Positions 58,557 to 64,000 of a stretch of 64,000 bases of DNA are shown piece after piece. Within the stretch, counting starts at the first letter, position 1. Every line of letters starts with the position of its first letter. Under the pieces are notes generated by a model. It was not told where the DNA came from. It made no database searches and saw nothing but the letters and a program-made list of their open reading frames with translations. The stretch is taken from the NCBI GenBank assembly GCA_945643635.1, contig CALZFC010000018.1, positions 33,501-97,500 of the forward strand. Direction: 5' to 3'. This stretch comes from Allodiplogaster sudhausi. Its lineage: Eukaryota > Nematoda > Chromadorea > Rhabditida > Diplogasteridae. Both the position numbers and the translations under genes were made by a program.

Positions 58557-61500
58557 CTTTCTCTCTCTCCCTCTCTCTCAATCTCTTTCTCTCTCTCTCT
58601 CTCTCTGTTTCTCTGTCTCTCTCACTCTCCATCGCGTTCTCTCTCTCTCGCACTCTTCTTCTACTCACTCTCTTTCACGCAGTCCACCATTCCCTCTGTA
58701 ACTTTTCAATTCGCATAATCCAGATGTTGCCGTGAAAAAAGAAGATAGCTTTAACTTGCAGGCGATCGAGCGATTGACGAGCATGCAGAATGAGCTGGCC
58801 TCCGTTGTGACTGTGGAGCTGGAGATTCCAGTCAAGGTCCAGGCCAGGATGCTCGGAGGAGGACGAAGGTCATTTTTAGGCTTTTTCTTTTCACTATATA
58901 TTGCGAATTGCTTTCACTGGTATTTATTATCATTTGTATTAGATGTTAATTTAAATATTTTAGGATTATCTCGGATATCGAGAAGGAGTGCGGCGGTGTC
59001 CACATCAAGTTCCCCGCGGAGAAGAGCGAGAGCACTAAGGTGAGCTTTTAAGCTTTCATCTTATTTAAAGATATTGATTTGTTTCCCAATAATTGAGAAT
59101 AACTTATTTCTTGGACTCAGGTGACAATCGTTGGCCCGAAGGATGACGTGGAGAAGGCGAGGAAGGTTCTCTCTGACTTGGCTAAGGACCGCGAAGCCAA
59201 CTTCTGCGAGGACAAAGTCACTGCCAAGCCCGAGTTCCATCGCTTCCTCATTGGCAAAGGCGGATCCCGCATCAACAAGGTTTGCGGCATTCTTCGGTTG
59301 TAATAAGCTATCGCCTTAAATAAAACCTATTTTCAATGGAACTAAGCGAAAATGCATTTTATAGTTTAAAATGATAGTATCATCCAGATTCGCGAGAATG
59401 GCGTCCGTGTGATGTTCCCTCACGAAGGAGACACCGACAAGGAGGTTTGCAGTTTGGTTCATTTACTCTCAAACCAGTTGATTACTCTTGACAATTAGCA
59501 TAATTATATCTGTTGTTGCAGACCATCCATCTTCTCGGCACAAAGGAGGATGTGGCAAAGGCGAAGAAGGAACTGGAGGCACTCATCCAACAACTCAATG
59601 AGACCGTGGAAATCAAGGTTGGTTGAGACTTCTCATTCGTTGCTGGCAGATTGTCATCTCTCCCTCTTTCTCCTCTGTCTCTCCTTATCGTCCTCTCTTT
59701 CTCTCCCGCCCCTCTCTGATTCTTTTTTTTTAAATTAAAGACTAGTGTTGTGCTAAATAAGATATTCCGATTGAAATGACTTGGCTTTGAGACGGAAGTC
59801 GACCCGAAGTACCACGCCCACTTCCGTTCTCGCGGTGCTGCTGTCTTGAGGGAGATCCAGGATCAGAACGGCAACGTTGTCATCTCCTTCCCCGCCAGGG
59901 CAGCAGAAGATCAGAGGTACAATTACGGTTAACTATTTGGAGAGGCACAGTTTTGTCTATTTCGCCTTTGATATAGAATTTCGAATAAGCAATGATGAGT
60001 AACCATATTTCGCCGTTTACCCGTCTGAATGACAGTGAACGATAAACATGGTTTGATCTGATGCTTTTTGGGAAAGCGACGAAAGAGTTGGACTTGAGTG
60101 TGAGAAGAGATAGAAGAGGTGTTCTTGTAGGATGGTCACTCTCAAGGGAATCAAGCAGTGCGTGGAGTCTGCGAAGGCGCGCATCGAGGAGATCGTCGAG
60201 GATCTCGTTAGTCATTCTAAGCAGTTGCACATTCAAACTTGAGATATCATATATTCAGGAGCACCACGTGTCGATTACGGTGGAGATCCCCGCGCAGCAC
60301 CACCGAACCGTCCTCGCCAACCGAGGCCAGCGTGTCCAGGAACTCCAGAGTCGCTTCAACGTCCGCATTCACTTCCCGCGTCGCCAACGACCTGGTTAGA
60401 GAAACATTTCATATTCTGAAAGATGATTTTTCTCACGGATCAGTTGCAGATGAGGAGCCGGTGACTGACGGTGGAGAGAGTGAAGTCCGAATCGAGGGCC
60501 GAGACACTGCTTGCGAGTCTGCGAAGATCGCCCTGCTCGCTCTCGTTCCCATTGAGAAGATCATCAACGTTCCCTACGAGATGCACAGTTTCCTGATTGG
60601 ACGGGGCGGAGAAACGGTGGGCACTTGACTCTCTTCATTCTTCTCTTCACCCTCCCTTCGTTACAGATCCGCAAGATCATGCAAGACAGCGACGTGCACA
60701 TTCTCGTGCCGAAGGGAGAGCAGCAGTCAGAGGAGATCATCGTCAGCGGAACCGAGGAGAACGTCGAGAATGCTTTGATTGATATCCGCAGCAAGATCAA
60801 GGAATACGAAGACCAGGCGGAGGACCGCGTCAGTCATTCCGCTCTATTTTTCTTCTTTCTCCCTTTTTGGTTACGTGACAGATCTCAATTTTTAAATAAT
60901 GCAATCAAAATAAAAGTGTTTCGATTGCAGAAGCTGCGTGCGTGGTCGATGACTCTGGCGGTGCCGGCCGAATTCCACCAGAAGATCATTGGAACCAAGG
61001 CCAGCTTATTATTCACTCTTCTCCTTTTCGTTTATTCTCTGTGCAGTCTTTAATGATTGAGCTGTTTTTTTTATTCTGTCTTAATTTAGGGAGCGACTGT
61101 GAACGCTCTTCGCGCTAAGCACGACGTGAACATCGCTCTTCCTCGCGGAGAGGAGAAGTCCGACGAGATCATCATTTCTGGTTAGTTATTCATCTCTTGC
61201 TTCTCCTTTGGGTAGAAAGGAGGCCATTCTGTAATGAGTCTTCCCTTGCAGGATACGAAGAGAAGGCCCGCGCTTGCGCCGAGGAGATCGAGGCGCTCAT
61301 TGCGGATATCCGCTCGCAAGTGACGCAGGAGATGAACTTGGATGCTCGCTGCCACCCGCGAATCATTGGAGCGCGAGGGAAGAATGTCCGCAAGGTGGGA
61401 AATCCCCTCTTCCTTTATTTACATCCTGGGCTTCATTACTTTCGCGAATGTTTTGAAAGATAAAGAAAGCTACTGTGGTAATGTTGCCAGCTGATGGACG

Positions 61501-61982
61501 ACTTCGGCGTGGAAATTCGCTTCCCGCGTGGCTCGGAAGACCCGAATGTCGTGTACATCACGGGGAAGAACGAAAACTCCGTCTTTGATTGCATCGACCA
61601 TCTCCGCAACTTGGAAGAGGACTTCTTGGCCGAGTTCACTGAGCGGGTCAGTCGCAAGTCCCAGCGCTGAATCACTATTTCATTTCTTATTCTTCGATAC
61701 AATTTTGAATGAAGATGTCCGAATGATCGTTTCCCATGAAGAAGCAGTACTTGTTATTGTGTACTTAAGCAATACTTCTTGTGTACTTTGAAGAAGCAGT
61801 ACTTGTCTCACCGCGTGGCTGAACCTGCCCGCCCCGCTCCTCAACAGACGGTGGAGATCCGTGGAGCCCCGTGGCAGAACCTGGATCTGGCGTCGGTTGA
61901 CCAGTTCCCAGAGATGGGCGCGGCCGCCCCCTCCAACCAGCCCATCGCTGCCGGTGCATGGGGAGCTGCTCGCCGCTTCTGA
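54817..61982 (+). CDS. HDLBP: vigilin (HDLBP), multi-KH RNA-binding protein
   Basis: Thirty-three exons join with every phase correct, from ATG 54817 to TGA 61980-61982, about 1230 residues (human 1268). Vigilin binds mRNA on ER-attached polysomes and affects translation of secretory proteins, heterochromatin and tRNA export. Fourteen KH core loops occur in order: IGREG, RGPNN, IGKQR, IGRQG, IGRGG, IGQRG, VGKGG, LGGGR, IGKGG, RSRG, ANRG, IGRGG, IGTKG, IGARG. The third, ninth, eleventh and twelfth depart from GxxG much as in vertebrates. The first KH-like unit (DTRIELCEAKDGTLTVFIRG) is degenerate, as in the family. The end RGAPWQNLDL, QFPEMG, AGAWGAARRF matches the vigilin tail. Introns after 57021 and 60999 start with GC. 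Confidence 0.97.
55423..55530 (+). repeat. short tandem repeat in vigilin intron 4
   Basis: About five imperfect units of 22-27 bases, each with CAAGTTGGGATTG followed by GAGATATC or GAGGTTTC. The first unit overlaps the donor (CAG/GTTGGG), so each unit carries a donor-like GTTGGG. Confidence 0.88.
58518..58650 (+). repeat. CT array in vigilin intron 18
   Basis: Interrupted CT repeats in the intron 58514-58761. Confidence 0.92.
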
Positions 61983-63209
61983 GCTGCAGCCGAGTTGGCT
62001 TCTTGCTTCTCTCGCCTTCTCTTCTTCTCTGACCACTGCCTTGTCCGCCCCGCGATGACTCTGGATTATGGAATGGGATTTGTTTGAATGGAACTCTCAT
62101 TGTTCACTGGCTTGGTTGTTATTCTCTTCGTTTTTCGTCTCCCTTCTTTCTCGCCTAACTCGTAGTTCATAGAGTCCTAATCTATTTGCTGAAAAGATGA
62201 CTCGTTTCACTTTATTCGTATTTCTACTCTATTTCATATTACTTTTCTTGCTTTCAGAGATGAATCCAAGTTTGTGTTCTTTTACCTTCAATATCTATAT
62301 CGTTCGAAGAATAGCTCAATTCGGCTCCAGTCCACTAAAAGTGCCTTGTTAATGCTTCCCCATCCCTCGTTTAAACTTCATATTTTTCTCTCGAAGTCGG
62401 TCCGTGTTCAAGTCTCATGTTATTATGTCAAAGAATATACATAGCAAAAAAAGTTTTATAAAATTCGTTTCATTTTTGTTATTTATTTATTAAAAAGAGA
62501 GTCGATTTATTTATTTTCCGCGATCTATCGCGCATGTTTAATCTGTTTTAACGGATGTTAGAGGATCCGCCCACCGTTTAATTGTTGTAGTCTTCCTTCG
62601 AGACTTGGTTACCTTTCCTTGTTTCTGCCCTTCCTTGCTACCTTTCCTATTCTTCTTCTTACCGTCTCACTCTCTCGTTCATTTTCGCTTATTTGCTCCC
62701 TGTGAACGTGAGAAAGAAATATTTGTGCCTGTTTTCACTCGTTCCATTCGATTTATATTTGCAAATGTAAAATAATAGTATTAGAGTTGTGTGGCTTCCT
62801 TCTATGTCGCTCTCTCGTAGTAGGGATTGTTCCATATGCGGGGAGAGGCAAAGAGAGACTGGCTCTCCGTCTGTGATGTGCTTCCTTCCTTTTCTTCCCC
62901 TCGACTCTGAGCTTTGCTCTGAGAGAAAGCACCTTGATATGCGGCAATAAAGTGGTCAGATGTTGTATTGGATTCAAAGCATAATATAATGACGAGCTCT
63001 TGCGGTTCTTAATACACCAGATGGAATGTTAAAACAATGTTGTCTTTCATGGGTACCCTCTTCATTTGTGTTTTTTTTTCATTTTCGGGGTTAACTCTTG
63101 CGGACAAATTTCAGCCGAATCGTCTACGGTCTCTAATCTTCTACACAGATCGCCGCCTGTCTCGTTACTCTTTCTCCTCTTTCTATATTTATATCTCTTT
63201 CTACCTCAC

Positions 63210-63253
63210 TGTCTTTCTCTCTCTCTCACTCTCATTATCTCTCACACACACAA

Positions 63254-63298
<45 letters not shown>
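63210..63298 (+). repeat. (CT)n microsatellite
   Basis: CT repeats with a short CACACACA insert near 63243. Confidence 0.93.
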
Positions 63299-63299
<1 letters not shown>

Positions 63300-63776
63300 A
63301 CGTCTTCCCTGCTGGTCATGAATACAGTCAGTTGTCCACTGCTACTTTCCTCTCCTCCATTGATTTAGAATAAGTGTAACCGCAAGATGCGAGAATTCCC
63401 TCGATCACCTAAATATTTCTCCTCTTCTTTCATTTCTCTCTTTCTGTTTTATCGTTTTCCGCTTCGAAGATCGACTTTACATTCCAACTCTGCTCTACAT
63501 TAGCAACTTTTTGTGCCATATTATTTGCCTACATATTGTTTTCAAACGCAGAAATTCGCTTTTTAATTTTATGAGCGATATCCTCTGTTCGCGCAACACA
63601 TGTTCAGTTCAGCCGAAAATTTCGTTCCTAGATCTATTGGGAAATGTGTGACCATACTGCAGCATTCCTATCCATTTCGGCAAGGAAAAAATGACATCGA
63701 ATTGAAGAGATTCCAAAGTACATACATGTCTTTATTTTTCAAATCTTATTTCACCACCTCCCACACTATATTCCTC

Positions 63777-63777
<1 letters not shown>

Positions 63778-63818
<41 letters not shown>

Positions 63819-63866
63819 TCGTCCGTTACCTCTCTCTCCCTCTCCCTCCCTCTCCCTCTCTCGCCC

Positions 63867-63905
<39 letters not shown>
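63778..63905 (+). repeat. CT/CCCTCT microsatellite
   Basis: Two CT runs separated by CCCTCT units and CGCCCC. Confidence 0.93.
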
Positions 63906-63907
<2 letters not shown>

Positions 63908-64000
63908 ATCTCTTGCTCCACTCATTGAACAGAATTTAGAGCTTTCCAAGTGTTTGACCGGGAATCTCTATAGTTTTAACAGGAGATCGACGAAGAGAGC

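Larger units (their letters stand above)
61983..64000. other. 3' flank of vigilin, no further gene seen
   Basis: Long AT- and CT-rich tail. CT arrays at 63210-63298 and 63778-63905 are the only structured elements. The 3'UTR end is not clear; an AATAAA occurs at about 62946. Confidence 0.55.

Overview
This is a eukaryotic, intron-rich stretch from an animal nucleus, most likely an invertebrate (protostome-type) genome. Genes have many exons, with introns mostly between 45 and 500 bases. Nearly every recognised product is a metazoan or pan-eukaryotic family: TTLL12, CHMP3, RNase H1, a BTB-BACK protein, an LRR protein, a TDP-43 N-terminal-domain protein, a GNAT acetyltransferase, FRA10AC1 and vigilin. 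There are no bacterial operons, rRNAs or CRISPR arrays. I cannot name the species. The most visible feature of the DNA is the density of CT/GA microsatellites, many inside introns.

Layout. 1-869 (minus): 5' half of TTLL12, divergent from CHMP3 (1260-2237, plus). 2673-3901 (plus): a nuclear-looking protein made only of three RNase H1-type hybrid-binding domains (HBDs). 4345-9597 (plus): RNase H1. Its HBD exons are split by a 1012-bp Merlin-like transposon, and its catalytic exons lie at 7949-9597. An unknown ORF and an EF-hand gene lie between the two halves. 11363-20773 (plus): a row of divergent RNase H-fold paralogues. They share the phase-0 intron in the middle of the RNase H domain but have lost one to all of the four catalytic acids. 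One of them strings three RNase H-like domains together. 21204-23555: an unidentified minus-strand gene and a tiny secreted-peptide gene. 24396-28003 (minus): BTB-BACK protein of BTBD17 type. 28-33 kb: mostly repeats. 33045-36303 (plus): LRR protein. 36806-37441 (minus): small secreted tyrosine-rich protein ending in a potential amidation glycine. 38605-43102 (plus): TDP-43-like N-terminal-domain protein whose gene contains 31 copies of a 67-bp repeat spanning a splice donor. 43190-47086 (plus): coiled-coil protein. 48346-49555 (plus): GNAT acetyltransferase, convergent with FRA10AC1 (49831-51380, minus). 54817-61982 (plus): vigilin with 14 KH domains.

The main biological point is the first 21 kb. 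An HBD-only protein, a genuine RNase H1 and at least six RNase H-derived, mostly pseudo-enzymatic domains sit side by side in one orientation. This looks like a local expansion of RNA:DNA-hybrid-related modules, and two members begin with mitochondrial-type presequences. Exon joins were made by hand from reading frame, GT/GC-AG sites and phase. Where every phase agreed I give high confidence; unresolved joins are stated.
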